Source: Sporomusaceae bacterium UBA7701 (lineage in GTDB: Bacteria > Bacillota > Negativicutes > Sporomusales > UBA7701). Taken from it: DNA of 64,000 bases. The DNA is taken from assembly GCA_002482545.1 (NCBI GenBank), contig DLGF01000009.1:1-64000 (forward strand), written 5' to 3'. Positions 15,901 to 24,858 of this stretch are shown one piece after another. Under the pieces are notes generated by a model. It had not been told where the DNA came from. It saw only the letters and a list, made by a program, of their open reading frames with translations, and ran no database searches. Both the position numbers and the translations under genes were made by a program. Position 1 is the first letter of the stretch, and each line of letters opens with the position of its first letter.

Positions 15901-18900
15901 GGTTGGCATCTTGTTTAGCGGTAAGGGTTACGCTGCCGCCGCCCTGGATGCTGCTTACCAGGTTCAGGGTATTGTCCCGTTCGTAGCTTTTAGGAGTGAG
16001 GTGGTCACGCTGGGCCACCGCGCCGACTTCGAGGTTGCGGCCGGCGGCGATGTCGACATTCTGCCCGGCGGCAAGCTCGCCGCCCTGGATCGAGACATCG
16101 CGGCCCGCGTTCAGGGTCAGGCCACCGGTCGCTTCGATGCCGGCGATCTGATGGATTCCGGTGATTTGGGTCAGCTTGCCCGTACTGGTGAAGGTGGTGG
16201 TTTCGTTCCGGATGTCCCGGCCGGCGGTGAGGGTCACCTGGCCGCCGCTGAGTCTGCCGCTCAGGTTGGCGATGTCCTGCCCGGCGGACAGGTTCAGGCT
16301 GTCGCCGGCCCTGATGGTGCCGCTGTTGTTGATGTCGCCGCGCGCCTGAATGTCGACGTGGTCGGCGGCGATCAGCGCGCCGCTGGGCTTGAGGGCGCTG
16401 TGTTCCGGGGCGAGGTAGACCACCGGCACCAAGACCTTTTGCCCGTCGACTTCCTTTTCCACCAGCCATACCAGGTCGGAGGTCAGCTTGGCCATCTGGT
16501 CGGCGGTCAGGGCCACGCCGACGGTCAGGTTAAATTCGTTGGCGTAAGCTGCGCCGTTGGTGAGCAGCGCTTTGTATTCGTCATCGGTCGAAGAATAGCC
16601 GCTTAGAAACTGCCGGCCGGTCAGCTGGGTGATCTGGTCGCGGACGAGTTTCTGCTCGTAAAAACCGTCGCCCAGGCGTTTTTCGGTCTTGGCCGGGTCC
16701 AGCCCCATTTGACTGAGCATAAAGTCGCTGGAAACGAAGTTTTGGTAGTTGGCGAACCGCGGGTCGGTTTCCACCAGATACTTGGCGCCGGGTTCGCGGT
16801 GAATGGTATAGAGCGCGCTTTGCGGCAGGGTCAGGTCAGCGGCTGCGTCATCGGGGGCCGCGGGGTTTTGCAGCGCGGGCGAGATCGAGGCCGCGGCGCC
16901 GCCGGCGGGGATGCTGCCGGCCGAAGGGCTGGTGTTGTTGACTGTGCCCGCTTTGATGCTGACCGACTGGCCCCCGCCAAAGAGAGCCGTGTAGCCGGAT
17001 GCAATAGGCACGTCTATTTCATTTTCATAGCCACCATATATTCTCCACTTATTACTTCCAACCTTCAACGTCTTGAGTAAATGTTGCTTAATATGGCGCG
17101 TGCCGCCCGAAGGTACTCTGTTGGTGATCGTCCCGGCAGCGGCGTCCAGATCGCCCCCGGCCAGAATATTGCCTGCGTCGTTGGTCACCGTGTCGGCCCT
17201 GAGGGTCATATCCCGCCCGGCTAATATCTGCCCTGCCGGAAAGCTTTGATCCACAATCGAATTTGTTTCAGTTACAACCTCGCTTAGCAGGAATATGGTA
17301 TAACCATCTACATCTTTCGACGTTATTCTACCCGGCGAGCCCGGCGGCGCATAGATATAATCATACCACAGTACACCTCCGCTATCTCCGTTTCCACCGG
17401 CTTCCCATGTATAGATTTCATAATAGGTAATATCCGAAACCTTGACCGGAGAAGTTTCCCTGACCGTATATACCTGTTTATTGGTGATCTGATCGGCGTA
17501 AATGCCGATATCGCCGGTGGCCTCGATGGTCGAGGACTGGTTGAGGACCGAGCCGCTCCGGATCGGGTCACTGCCGGCGTCCTCGCCGCCGGCGATAAGA
17601 ATGTCGCCTTCGCTGTGGATGAGCGCTCCGTCGCTGTTGGTCAGTCCGGTCCGGGCGTAGAGGCGGGTATCGCCGGTGGTGGCCATGACGGCCGTCGCCC
17701 CGCTGTTGCTGATGCTGTCGGCGTTGACCGTCAGGCTGTCGCCCATGATCGCGCCGGTGTTATTGACATTTCGGGCGTTCAGGGTCAGGGCGTCGCCGGT
17801 CAGGCCGCCCTGGTTGGCGAGGCTGCCGCCGGCGTTCACCGTTAGCTCCGCCCCGGCGGCGATCGTCGCGCCGGTTTGGTTGGCGATGTTGGCGCCGTCG
17901 ACGGTGGCGTTGTGGACTGCCGTCAGACTGCCTTGGTTGGTGATGGAACCGGTAACGGTCAGATTCAAATTGTTATTGGCTTCCAATACGGCGTCCGCCG
18001 CGTGGGTGTAGTCGCCGCTGATCGCTACGCCGAGGTCCCGGCCGGCGCTGACGGTGCCCGCGCCGGTCAGGCGCTGGGCGCTGAGGGCCGCATCCTGCCG
18101 GGCCGCCAGCGTGCCGCCGGCGTTATGGATCGTCGCTGCCCGGACGGTCAGGTTGTTGCCTGCCGTTGCCGTGCCGCCGGCGTTGTCGAGGCTGGCCGCA
18201 CCGGGCTGGATCGTCAGGTCCTGCTGCGCCGACAGCGTACCGCCGGTATTGTCGATGTTCTGGGCGGCTACCGTGAGATTGCCGTTGGCCTGCACTTTGC
18301 CGGCGCTGTTGGCCAGGGTTTTCGCCCCGAGGGCGAGGTCCCGGCCGGCCTGGAGCGTTCCCTGGCCGTTGCCGAGCGTGCCTTGGGCGGTGACCGCCAC
18401 ATCGCCGTCCCCGCCGATCATGCCGGACCGGTTGTCGATATCCCCGGTGGCGGTTACGGTGACGGCGTCCTGACCGGCGATAGCGCCCTGGACATTGGTC
18501 AGGGTCTCGCCGGTCACACTGACGGCCCCTTGCCCGCCTACCGTACCCTGGGTATTGTCGATGCTCCGCCCGGCGAGATTCACTTGACCGTTGCCGGCGA
18601 TGGCGCCGATGACGTTTTTCAGATCGCCGGCGGTCCGGACCGTCAGGGCGCCGGTTCCGGCGTGCCGGATTTGGCCCTGAGTATTGGCAAGGGAGCCGGC
18701 GGTGACGGTGAGCGAATCGCCGTTGGTGGCGATGGTTCCGCCGGTATTGTCGATGGCGCCGGCAGCAGTGATGCGAGTGGCGGCCGAGCCCAGTTGCACG
18801 AGGCTGCCGCCTTGGTTGTCCACGCTGCCGGCGGCGTTCAGGCTGAGGCTGCCGCCGGCCTGGAGCGCCGCGCCGGTATGGTTGACATCCCCGCCGGCGG

Positions 18901-20041
18901 CGGTGATCGTCGCGTCGTTGCCGGCATAGGTGGCCGCGCCGCTCAGGTCGAGGGTCGCGCCGGTCATGGCCAGGTTCCCGCCGGCCAGGTTTTTGCCGGT
19001 GGCGCTCACCGCGCCGGCGGCGGACAGGGTCAGGTCGCCGGCGTTGCCGACGCTGCCGTCGCTGGTGACGCCGGCGGCCAGGGTGCCGGTCGAGGCGATG
19101 GTCCCGGCGCTGAGGGCTGTATTTTTCGCACCGGCGATGGTGCCGCTGTTGACGATTTTTCCTTCCTGGGTCAGCACGAGGTCGCCGCCGCTGGCGGCGA
19201 TCGTCCCGGCGTTGTTGACGCCGACGCCTTGTTCGGTGCCCACCAGGGTGATCTTGCCGGCGTACATGCCGCCCAGGGCGGCAACGTCCAGGCTGACTGC
19301 CGGCTGATTGGCGTCGCCGGCGATCTTTTGGGCCTTCAGCGTATTATAGTCGACTTCGTTGGCGCCGGTCACGGCGTTGATTTCCTTGGCCCATAGGCCG
19401 GCGTTGACCTCTACGGCCCGGGCGATGAGATCGACCCGGTCCGCTCCGTTGGCGTTCAGGCCGTCGCCTTCGACGGCGATCGTTCCGCCGGTCACCCGGA
19501 AGGCTTCCAGGCTGCCGCTGCCGCCGAAAATAGGCGTACCGGTGGTCAGCACCGCCCGGTTGGTGTTGATGAAGCCGAAGCCGCTGCCTACGATGCCGTT
19601 GGGATTGGCGATGACAACGTCGGCTTTCGGTCCGGCCACTTCCAGGTAGCCCCCGAGCCGGCTGATATCCCGGCCGGTCACTTCGTTCAGGATGATTCGG
19701 GCCGGGCCTCCGGCCAGGTTCGGGTTGCCGGTGATGTAGCCGGCCAGCTGGGTCGGGGTGACGACCCGCGAGTTATTCAAGATCAGGCCGTTGGGGTCGA
19801 TATTAAACTGCAGGTACTTGTTATGGGATACGCCCGCTTTCGAGGGCGCGGCGATCTGGACCACCGGCACGCCGTTTTGCGCCTTGTCGATTACCGGCTT
19901 CTGGCCGGCCGGGGCGCTCGGGTCGGCCGCCGGGGCGGCGGCGGCCAGCGCCGGCTGCGCCAGAAACAGTACCAAGGTGGTCCAGGCGATGAATTTCCGA
20001 AATCCGTTTCGTTGGGTGCCAAACAGGGCATCCGTTCCCAT
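12956..20041 (-). CDS. cdiA: Two-partner-secretion haemagglutinin / CdiA-like toxin exoprotein
   Basis: A 2361-residue exported filament. A signal peptide (residues 1 to ~33, ending AQPALA) is followed by a TPS domain (~40-300) with FNIDPNGLILNNS and NPNGIVGSGFGFINTN. A very long region of haemagglutinin repeats then runs to about residue 2000 (recurring GG-L-x-A-G and N-x-GG-T motifs). A pretoxin-like segment around 2090-2200 contains FAGGFGAALNEAL. The last ~80 residues, from PGRETKGRASQYEKPGG to SSDGRPTLEVYDG, look like a small C-terminal toxin, possibly an RNase fold, but I cannot assign it. The DNA turns AT-rich from about 14000 downward, which suggests an exchanged tip. The start has GGAGG. 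cdiB lies 51 bases upstream. Confidence 0.88.
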   Translation of the reverse strand: MGTDALFGTQRNGFRKFIAWTTLVLFLAQPALAAAAPAADPSAPAGQKPVIDKAQNGVPVVQIAAPSKAGVSHNKYLQFNIDPNGLILNNSRVVTPTQLAGYITGNPNLAGGPARIILNEVTGRDISRLGGYLEVAGPKADVVIANPNGIVGSGFGFINTNRAVLTTGTPIFGGSGSLEAFRVTGGTIAVEGDGLNANGADRVDLIARAVEVNAGLWAKEINAVTGANEVDYNTLKAQKIAGDANQPAVSLDVAALGGMYAGKITLVGTEQGVGVNNAGTIAASGGDLVLTQEGKIVNSGTIAGAKNTALSAGTIASTGTLAAGVTSDGSVGNAGDLTLSAAGAVSATGKNLAGGNLAMTGATLDLSGAATYAGNDATITAAGGDVNHTGAALQAGGSLSLNAAGSVDNQGGSLVQLGSAATRITAAGAIDNTGGTIATNGDSLTVTAGSLANTQGQIRHAGTGALTVRTAGDLKNVIGAIAGNGQVNLAGRSIDNTQGTVGGQGAVSVTGETLTNVQGAIAGQDAVTVTATGDIDNRSGMIGGDGDVAVTAQGTLGNGQGTLQAGRDLALGAKTLANSAGKVQANGNLTVAAQNIDNTGGTLSAQQDLTIQPGAASLDNAGGTATAGNNLTVRAATIHNAGGTLAARQDAALSAQRLTGAGTVSAGRDLGVAISGDYTHAADAVLEANNNLNLTVTGSITNQGSLTAVHNATVDGANIANQTGATIAAGAELTVNAGGSLANQGGLTGDALTLNARNVNNTGAIMGDSLTVNADSISNSGATAVMATTGDTRLYARTGLTNSDGALIHSEGDILIAGGEDAGSDPIRSGSVLNQSSTIEATGDIGIYADQITNKQVYTVRETSPVKVSDITYYEIYTWEAGGNGDSGGVLWYDYIYAPPGSPGRITSKDVDGYTIFLLSEVVTETNSIVDQSFPAGQILAGRDMTLRADTVTNDAGNILAGGDLDAAAGTITNRVPSGGTRHIKQHLLKTLKVGSNKWRIYGGYENEIDVPIASGYTALFGGGQSVSIKAGTVNNTSPSAGSIPAGGAAASISPALQNPAAPDDAAADLTLPQSALYTIHREPGAKYLVETDPRFANYQNFVSSDFMLSQMGLDPAKTEKRLGDGFYEQKLVRDQITQLTGRQFLSGYSSTDDEYKALLTNGAAYANEFNLTVGVALTADQMAKLTSDLVWLVEKEVDGQKVLVPVVYLAPEHSALKPSGALIAADHVDIQARGDINNSGTIRAGDSLNLSAGQDIANLSGRLSGGQVTLTAGRDIRNETTTFTSTGKLTQITGIHQIAGIEATGGLTLNAGRDVSIQGGELAAGQNVDIAAGRNLEVGAVAQRDHLTPKSYERDNTLNLVSSIQGGGSVTLTAKQDANLAGAQVDAGGDLSLAAGGNVNLTAVKDRIVADTKVKISGGWRRTRTDDETVIGSTLHAGGQVTVAAVQQPGAADNTQTNRGNVTIEGSNIVSDSGAVALQADNDITVKGTTERHESLVHTHRHSSGFLSSTTTDIREYQAINQVVGSNVSGDQVDIRAGRDLTVAGSGVVATHDVTLAAGNDVHITAAEETSRYEYAKSKKKSGAFASGVGVTIGTQSQKRTLDNQAVTQVGSTIGSIDGNVNITAGKDMNLTGSDIISGKDTNITAQNITIDAATNSGETKETYKFKSSGLTVAVNSPAIDKITTIANKVERAREVEDNRLSALYEASAARNLEGLGKDIHDTLHGVPVVKDGKIVTDEKSGKEKKTSDITLNISLGSSSYQAESVNQTSEARGSTVTAGGDVNLTATGSGAKDGAGKAADGDITVIGSTVSGQNVTLDAAKDINLKGSDNTSVSKTTSGSQGAGVGVQLGKEGFGAYAEGSQSKGKENGTILTHTETVVEARDTLTLKSGGDTNLEGAKAKGGAVKAEAGGDVKLRSQQNIDDYQARSRSAGGRIGISNMPSTFTFNQSKMDSTYASVIDQTGIYAGQGGFDITVGGNTDIKGAVIGSEATPDKNTLNTGTLTWSDIQNHAEYSSSSFGLNINTDPNAEYNEHGITPNIGMPSGDNADSTTYSAISPGKIIVGGKEIDPQGLSRDTTNALNSLGKIFDKQTIGERQELAALFGELAFEQLHKISEQNGWEEGSPEKVALHGLIGVIMADLGGGNTFAGGFGAALNEALQKELDKLGKENPDLRQWASFIVGSAAGDTSGGVAAYYGTKYNDQSLGMSFATFIALWGASTIVTTQNGMKVLVNKSGEVLATWNETVGGWVDGAGNYIGKKWDDLVYWSKSEKALDNVLKDAEPGRETKGRASQYEKPGGYEKALEDFDSMNLNDVQPIPGGKMGKLPDGRTVNVRNNSSDGRPTLEVYDGKKSIKVRYND

Positions 20042-20092
20042 TTTTCTACCTCCGCTTATTGAATCCAGCCAAATTGAGCTCTGGGATTCTCG

Positions 20093-21820
20093 TTATAGCT
20101 GATAGATCAGTTGAAACCCGTAGGTCGGCGTCGCGGTGACAAAGCCGTCGGGCTTTTGAAGGGGCCAGCCGACGAACAGGTCGTACTGCAGGTCACCCGC
20201 CCCGCCCCGGAGGCCGACGGCCGTCCCGGCCAGGGCCTTTCCCCCGGAGAGCGGGGCCGAAGGGCCGAAGATCCGCCCGTAGTCGAGGCCGACATAGGCC
20301 TCGTTGCCGGAAGCGCCCAAGGGCAGGCTGAGCTCGTTGCGCAGATACCACCCCCGCTCGGCGGCCAGGGTCTGTTCCCCGTCGAAACCGCGGACGGTGT
20401 AGCGGTTGCCGATGCTGAAGAACTCCGAGCCGTACAGGATGTCTTGGGTGTACTGGCCGGAGAAAAGCGTGCTGAACCGGCCCTCGGTCTTGCCGATGCG
20501 GACCGGGGTGCTGACGCTGACGTCCAGCAGCCACATGGTGTAGCGGGTGGTTGGGCTGTCCGGCGAGCCGCCGGCCGGATCGTCCTGCGCTCCGAGCCAG
20601 GGGACGCCGCATTTGGCGGCCAGCATCACGTCCCGGACGGTTTTTCCGAAATACCGCCGCTCGGATAAGCCGATCTTCAGTGCGGTGGTGTCTTTCCGCT
20701 GCACTTCGATCTCGGCGTCGTCGATATAGCTGCGGCTTTTCTTTTTGATGACGCCGAATTCCAGGTGGGTCTTGCTGGTCTGGTCGCGGTGCAGCAGCTG
20801 GGACAGGCTTAGCTGGGTGGTGCGGCTTTCGCCGGAGGACAGGAAGTCCTGGTTGATGCCCTCCACCGTCTGGTGATAGCGGTAGGACGAGCTGGACAAG
20901 GTGAAGGTGCTGTTCCCCAGCGGGAGGGAATAGTAGACGCTGTCGCCGCGGGTGCCTTTTCTCTGGCCGTCCCGCTCGGCGTCGCGGTTGAAGGAGACGT
21001 TGAAGAGGTCGTTCACCCCAAACAGGTTATCGAAGGAAAAGCTTTCCGAGGCCTGGAGCCTTCCCGTCGGCTTCGAGCCGGAATCGTCCAGGGAAAACAC
21101 GGCTTTCCACGGCCTGGTCCGCTTCACGGCGAGCACGACGGCGCTCTCTCCCGGCTTGTCGCCCGGCACGAGCTGCATGTCCACATCCTGGGACGGCACC
21201 CGTTTCATCTGCTCCAGGCCTTGCTCGAGGTCCCGCAGGTTGAGGATGCGCCCGGGCCGGGTGGGAAAGGCGCTTTGCCAGTGGCCCTGCATTTTCGGGT
21301 CCTGCAGGCGGATATCGCTGATGACTCCGGGAATCAGCACCAGCCGGAGCGTGCCGGTCGACAGGTCCTGCTCGGGCACCAGTATCCGGGTGGTGACATA
21401 GCCCCGGTCGATCAGGCTGTTGGTCAGCCGCTTGACGATGACATTGATGCCCTGCATGCCGATGCGCTTTCCCCGGTAGGGCCTGAGCAGCGCTTCCAGC
21501 CAGGCGAAGTCGCCTGTGCCGTCTCCTTCGAGCCTCAGCTCGTCGATGAGGAAGCTGGGGGTTTCTTCCGGCAGGCTTGTGTCCTCCGCCGCCTTTTTCT
21601 TTTGCTGGAGAAACACGTCTTTTTTCTGGGCCTGCTGCTGGCGCTCTTCCGCCTGCTGGCGGGCCCGGCGGTTTTGTTCCTCCCGGTCGGCCGCCGAGGG
21701 CTCCGCGCCCCAGGCGAGATTTGCGCCAAGGCTCAGCGCCACGATCAGCGGTATTGCTTTTTTCCAAACCATTGAGAAAGGAGTGCCGCCGTTCCCGGCC
21801 GGCTGGTCTTTGCGGGTCAT
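20093..21820 (-). CDS. cdiB: FhaC/ShlB/CdiB-family outer-membrane transporter
   Basis: Two-partner-secretion beta-barrel of about 575 residues that exports the downstream haemagglutinin. After a signal peptide (to about LGANLAWGAE) comes a long charged coiled-coil linker rich in Q, E, K and R. A POTRA_2 domain follows (FLIDELRLEGDG...; INVIVKRLTNSLIDRGYVTTRI with LRLVLIPGVI), then a barrel containing GNRYTVRGFDGEQTLAAERGW, the conserved VRGF lid-lock region. It ends in YQL. The ATG at 21820 has AAGGAG eight bases upstream and is preferred over the one at 21874. An outer-membrane transporter among Firmicutes-type genes is strong evidence for a diderm host. Confidence 0.9.
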   Translation of the reverse strand: MTRKDQPAGNGGTPFSMVWKKAIPLIVALSLGANLAWGAEPSAADREEQNRRARQQAEERQQQAQKKDVFLQQKKKAAEDTSLPEETPSFLIDELRLEGDGTGDFAWLEALLRPYRGKRIGMQGINVIVKRLTNSLIDRGYVTTRILVPEQDLSTGTLRLVLIPGVISDIRLQDPKMQGHWQSAFPTRPGRILNLRDLEQGLEQMKRVPSQDVDMQLVPGDKPGESAVVLAVKRTRPWKAVFSLDDSGSKPTGRLQASESFSFDNLFGVNDLFNVSFNRDAERDGQRKGTRGDSVYYSLPLGNSTFTLSSSSYRYHQTVEGINQDFLSSGESRTTQLSLSQLLHRDQTSKTHLEFGVIKKKSRSYIDDAEIEVQRKDTTALKIGLSERRYFGKTVRDVMLAAKCGVPWLGAQDDPAGGSPDSPTTRYTMWLLDVSVSTPVRIGKTEGRFSTLFSGQYTQDILYGSEFFSIGNRYTVRGFDGEQTLAAERGWYLRNELSLPLGASGNEAYVGLDYGRIFGPSAPLSGGKALAGTAVGLRGGAGDLQYDLFVGWPLQKPDGFVTATPTYGFQLIYQL

Positions 21821-22131
21821 TCCTCCAGCTCCTTGCGTTGTATTGAGCGGCATTTCCGGTAAAAAAGGGCGCAAAAAAGCCAGCCTGCTGACCGCAATGC
21901 TGACTTCTGGTTCTTGGGACCATATAGGGTGCGTATAAGGGACGGGGTCCGAAGGGGATGGAATGGTGTCTCAGGTGGTAGGGGGCGTAAAGATCGATAT
22001 TCTTTTTGTTAAAAATAATTTGTTACAGTATCGATTTTACCAATTTCCGTCAATCTTTTCTTGGGACTAAAGTCCTATTTTCATAAGCCTTTAGTCCCTG
22101 CTTATGTGGGAAGGCTTCCCGGATATGCGCC
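21821..22131. promoter_or_regulatory. AT-rich control region of the cdi locus, with hairpin
   Basis: This gap separates cdiB from hrpB. GGGACTAAAG (22063-22072) pairs with CTTTAGTCCC (22089-22098); the left arm is itself part of the short palindrome GGACT-AA-AGTCC, which could be a protein-binding site. ATCGAT motifs occur near 21996 and 22031. The cdiBAI promoter must lie here on the minus strand, but no strong -35/-10 pair stands out. Confidence 0.4.
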
Positions 22132-24615
22132 CTACCCCCGCGGCCGGGCCCGGTGGGTGGCCGGCGCGCTCAAGGGGTCGTCCGGCCAGTAATGCTTGGG
22201 ATAGCGGCCGAGAAGATCCTTCCGCACCTCGAAATAGACCGTCCGCCAGAAACTGGCCAGGTCCCTGGTCACCTGCACCGGCCGCCGGGCCGGGGACAGC
22301 AGGTGGAGGGTGAGCGGCGTCCGCCCGCCGGCAATGCGGGGCGTTTCCGCGAGACCGAACATTTCCTGCAGGCGGACGGCCAGCACCGGCGAGTCCGGAT
22401 CCCGGTAATCGATGGGGATGCGCTGGCCGCTGGGCACGCGAATATGGGTCGGGGCATACTCGTCCAGGTCCCGGCGCTGCTCCCAGGTCAGGAGCGCTTC
22501 CAGCGCCTGGGCCACGCTGACCCGCTGCAGGTCGGCGCGGCTTCTCACGCCGTACAGATAGGGCCCCAGCCACTCCGCCAGCCCGGCATCCAGCGCGCCG
22601 TCGGAAACGTCCGGCCAGGCCGCCTGCTGCTTGTGCAGGAAGAGCAGGCGTTCCCGCAGCTGCGTGGCGGCGCGGGTCCAGTTGAGGACGGACAGGCCTT
22701 CGGCTTTGATTCCCTCCAGCAGCGCGACCCTTACCGCCTCCGGCGCAGGGTCCCGCAGCGGGGCCTCCTTCAGCACCAGCGACCCGATCCGCTCCAGACT
22801 CCTGGCCCGGACGGCCTGAGCGGCTCTGTCCCAGGCCACCGCCGCCTCTTCGGTGATTTGGTCTTGGAAATAATTCCTGAGCTCGTCCAGTTGCACCGGC
22901 GCAGCCAGGTAAATGGAACTGTCCGCCCCCTTGTCGTCGAGTTCGGCCGCCACGATGTACGCCTCGCCGGCCAGCGGCTCGGCCTCCGTGGGAAAGGCCG
23001 CTCCCCGGCCGTTGCGCAGGAGAAATCTCCGGTCGCCGCGCCGCTGGGCCAGCCGGTCGGGGAAGGCCAAGGCCAGCAGCAGGCCCGCTTTGTCCGCATC
23101 GCCGTCCGGCCCCCGCCGAATTTGAAATTGCCGGAGCAAATAGTCGAGCTCGCCCCGCAGGCGGCGTCCCAGGGCTTCGTCCGGGCCCGGCCCGGACCGG
23201 CGAAGGTCCCGGGCCGCCTCCAGCCGCCGGCGCAAATCCGCTCCGCCGGGGCCGCCGCGGAAGATGTCCCGCTCGCTCAGCAGCACCGCCAGTTCGCAGG
23301 CCAGCCCGCCGAGCCCCAGCCCGGCCGCCCGGAGAATCATGTGGCTGAGCCGGGGATGAAGCCCCGCCTCCGCCATCCGCCGCCCGTGCGGCGTGATCGT
23401 CCCGGACCCGTCCAGCGCCCCCAGCCCCTGAAGGAGCTCGCGGGCCTGGGCGAAGGCTGCGGCCGGCGGCGGATCAAGCCACAGCAGCCGGACCGGGTCG
23501 GTCGCGCCCCAGGCCGCCAATTCGAGAGCCAGGGGGGCCAAATCCGCCGACAGGATTTCCGGAAGGCTGCGCGCCTCCAGCCGTTCGTCCTCCCACCGGG
23601 TCCACAGGCGGTAACAGACTCCCGGCGCCAGGCGGCCGGCCCGGCCCCGGCGCTGCTCGGCGGCGGCTTTGGACACCGCCACGGTCTCCAGGCGGGTCAT
23701 GCCGGTCCGCGGTGAAAAGCGGGGAACCCGCATCAGGCCGCTGTCCACCACGACCCGCACCCCTTCCACGGTCAGGCTGGTCTCGGCGATGGAGGTCGCC
23801 AGAACCACCTTCCGCCGGCCGGGCGGGGCGGGAACGAGGGCCGCGTCCTGCGCCGCAGGCGGCAGATTGCCGTACAGCGGGGCAATCCGGACGGTCCGGT
23901 CGGGCAGCGCTTCCCTCAGCCGGCTCTCCACCCGCCGTATTTCCGCCGCGCCGGGCAAAAAAACCAGGACATCTCCCTGCTCGATTTTCAGGGCCTCCAG
24001 AACCGTCCGGACCACCGCCGGCTCGACCGGTCCCTCCAGACTCCGCTCCAGATACCGCGTTTCCACCGGAAAGGCCCTCCCCTCGCTGGCCAGCACCGGC
24101 GCAGCCCCCAAGAGGCCCGCAACCGCCTGGGCGTCCAGGGTGGCCGACATGACCAGGAGCCGCAGGTCTTCCCGGAGGACCGACTGGGCTTCCAGGCACA
24201 GGGCCAGGCCCAGGTCGCTGTGGATGCTCCGCTCGTGAAACTCGTCGAAAATGACCAGCCCGACCCCCTCCAGGGACGGATCGCTCTGCAGCATCCGGGT
24301 GAGAATCCCCTCGGTGATGACTTCGATCCGGGTCGCCGGTCCGACCCGGGTGTCCAGTTTCACCCGGTAGCCCACCGTTTGCCCGACTTCCTCGCCCAGC
24401 AGAGCGGCCATGTGCCGGGCCGCCGCCCGGGCCGCCAGACGCCGCGGCTCCAGCAGCAGAATGCGGCGGTCCGCCAGCCAGGGTTCTTTGAGAAGCGCCA
24501 GCGGCGCCCGGGTCGTTTTGCCCGCCCCGGGCGGCGCCACCAGCACCGCGTTGGGCTGGTCGCCCAGTGTGCGCCGAAGCTGGGGCAGGATGGACAGGAT
24601 AAACTGCTCGGCCAT
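22132..24615 (-). CDS. hrpB: ATP-dependent helicase HrpB
   Basis: An 827-residue DEAH-box RNA helicase. Motif I is VAPPGAGKTTRAPLALL, motif II DEFH (VIFDEFHERSIHSD), motif III SATLD, motif V VVLATSIAETSLTVEGV and motif VI QRRGRAGRLAPG. After the RecA-like domains come the HA2 region and the HrpB-specific C-terminal domain with YPKHYWPDDPLSAPATHR, the usual HrpB ending. The ATG at 24615 has GGAG seven bases upstream; the longer frame to 24690 lacks a ribosome site. The gene stands alone between two hairpin-bearing gaps. HrpB function is poorly known even in E. coli. Confidence 0.93.
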   Translation of the reverse strand: MAEQFILSILPQLRRTLGDQPNAVLVAPPGAGKTTRAPLALLKEPWLADRRILLLEPRRLAARAAARHMAALLGEEVGQTVGYRVKLDTRVGPATRIEVITEGILTRMLQSDPSLEGVGLVIFDEFHERSIHSDLGLALCLEAQSVLREDLRLLVMSATLDAQAVAGLLGAAPVLASEGRAFPVETRYLERSLEGPVEPAVVRTVLEALKIEQGDVLVFLPGAAEIRRVESRLREALPDRTVRIAPLYGNLPPAAQDAALVPAPPGRRKVVLATSIAETSLTVEGVRVVVDSGLMRVPRFSPRTGMTRLETVAVSKAAAEQRRGRAGRLAPGVCYRLWTRWEDERLEARSLPEILSADLAPLALELAAWGATDPVRLLWLDPPPAAAFAQARELLQGLGALDGSGTITPHGRRMAEAGLHPRLSHMILRAAGLGLGGLACELAVLLSERDIFRGGPGGADLRRRLEAARDLRRSGPGPDEALGRRLRGELDYLLRQFQIRRGPDGDADKAGLLLALAFPDRLAQRRGDRRFLLRNGRGAAFPTEAEPLAGEAYIVAAELDDKGADSSIYLAAPVQLDELRNYFQDQITEEAAVAWDRAAQAVRARSLERIGSLVLKEAPLRDPAPEAVRVALLEGIKAEGLSVLNWTRAATQLRERLLFLHKQQAAWPDVSDGALDAGLAEWLGPYLYGVRSRADLQRVSVAQALEALLTWEQRRDLDEYAPTHIRVPSGQRIPIDYRDPDSPVLAVRLQEMFGLAETPRIAGGRTPLTLHLLSPARRPVQVTRDLASFWRTVYFEVRKDLLGRYPKHYWPDDPLSAPATHRARPRG

Positions 24616-24724
24616 GCTTTCACTCCAAAAATCCGTAGTAGTGTCGCTTATTACTATAAACCAAAACGGAAAATTTGTCTCGCCTGGCAAAAACCCGGTC
24701 GTGCCGTTCGACCTAGGCTCAGGC

Positions 24725-24800
24725 GCAGAGCGGGGGATGGTTAGGATAAGCGGAGGTTAAGCGCCAGCCTCGGAGCGTTCCTAACCATCCCCCGCTCTGC
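24725..24800. repeat. Perfect 22-bp inverted repeat with 32-base loop
   Basis: The left arm 24725-24746 and right arm 24779-24800 are exact reverse complements (the left arm begins GCAGAGCGGGGGATGG). The loop is 24747-24778. Neither side has a U-tract. It lies between hrpB and the terminator of the glycogen operon and is much longer than an ordinary terminator. It could be a small REP/MITE-like insertion. Confidence 0.7.
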
Positions 24801-24822
24801 CCGCTATGCGGCTCCCAATAAA

Positions 24823-24849
24823 AAACAGGCCCAAATGCAAGGCCTGTTT
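24823..24849 (-). terminator. Terminator of the glycogen operon
   Basis: AAACAGGCC (24823-24831) pairs with GGCCTGTTT (24841-24849). On the minus strand TTTATT follows. It starts 9 bases after the stop of the starch-binding protein gene. Confidence 0.85.
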
Positions 24850-24858
24850 GCAAGATAA

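Noticed and set aside
13937..19396. Long plus-strand frames (403 and 506 codons) opposite cdiA
   Set aside because: They mirror the repetitive GC-rich haemagglutinin codons on the other strand; the products are Gly/Ala/Val/Asp repeats with no ribosome sites.
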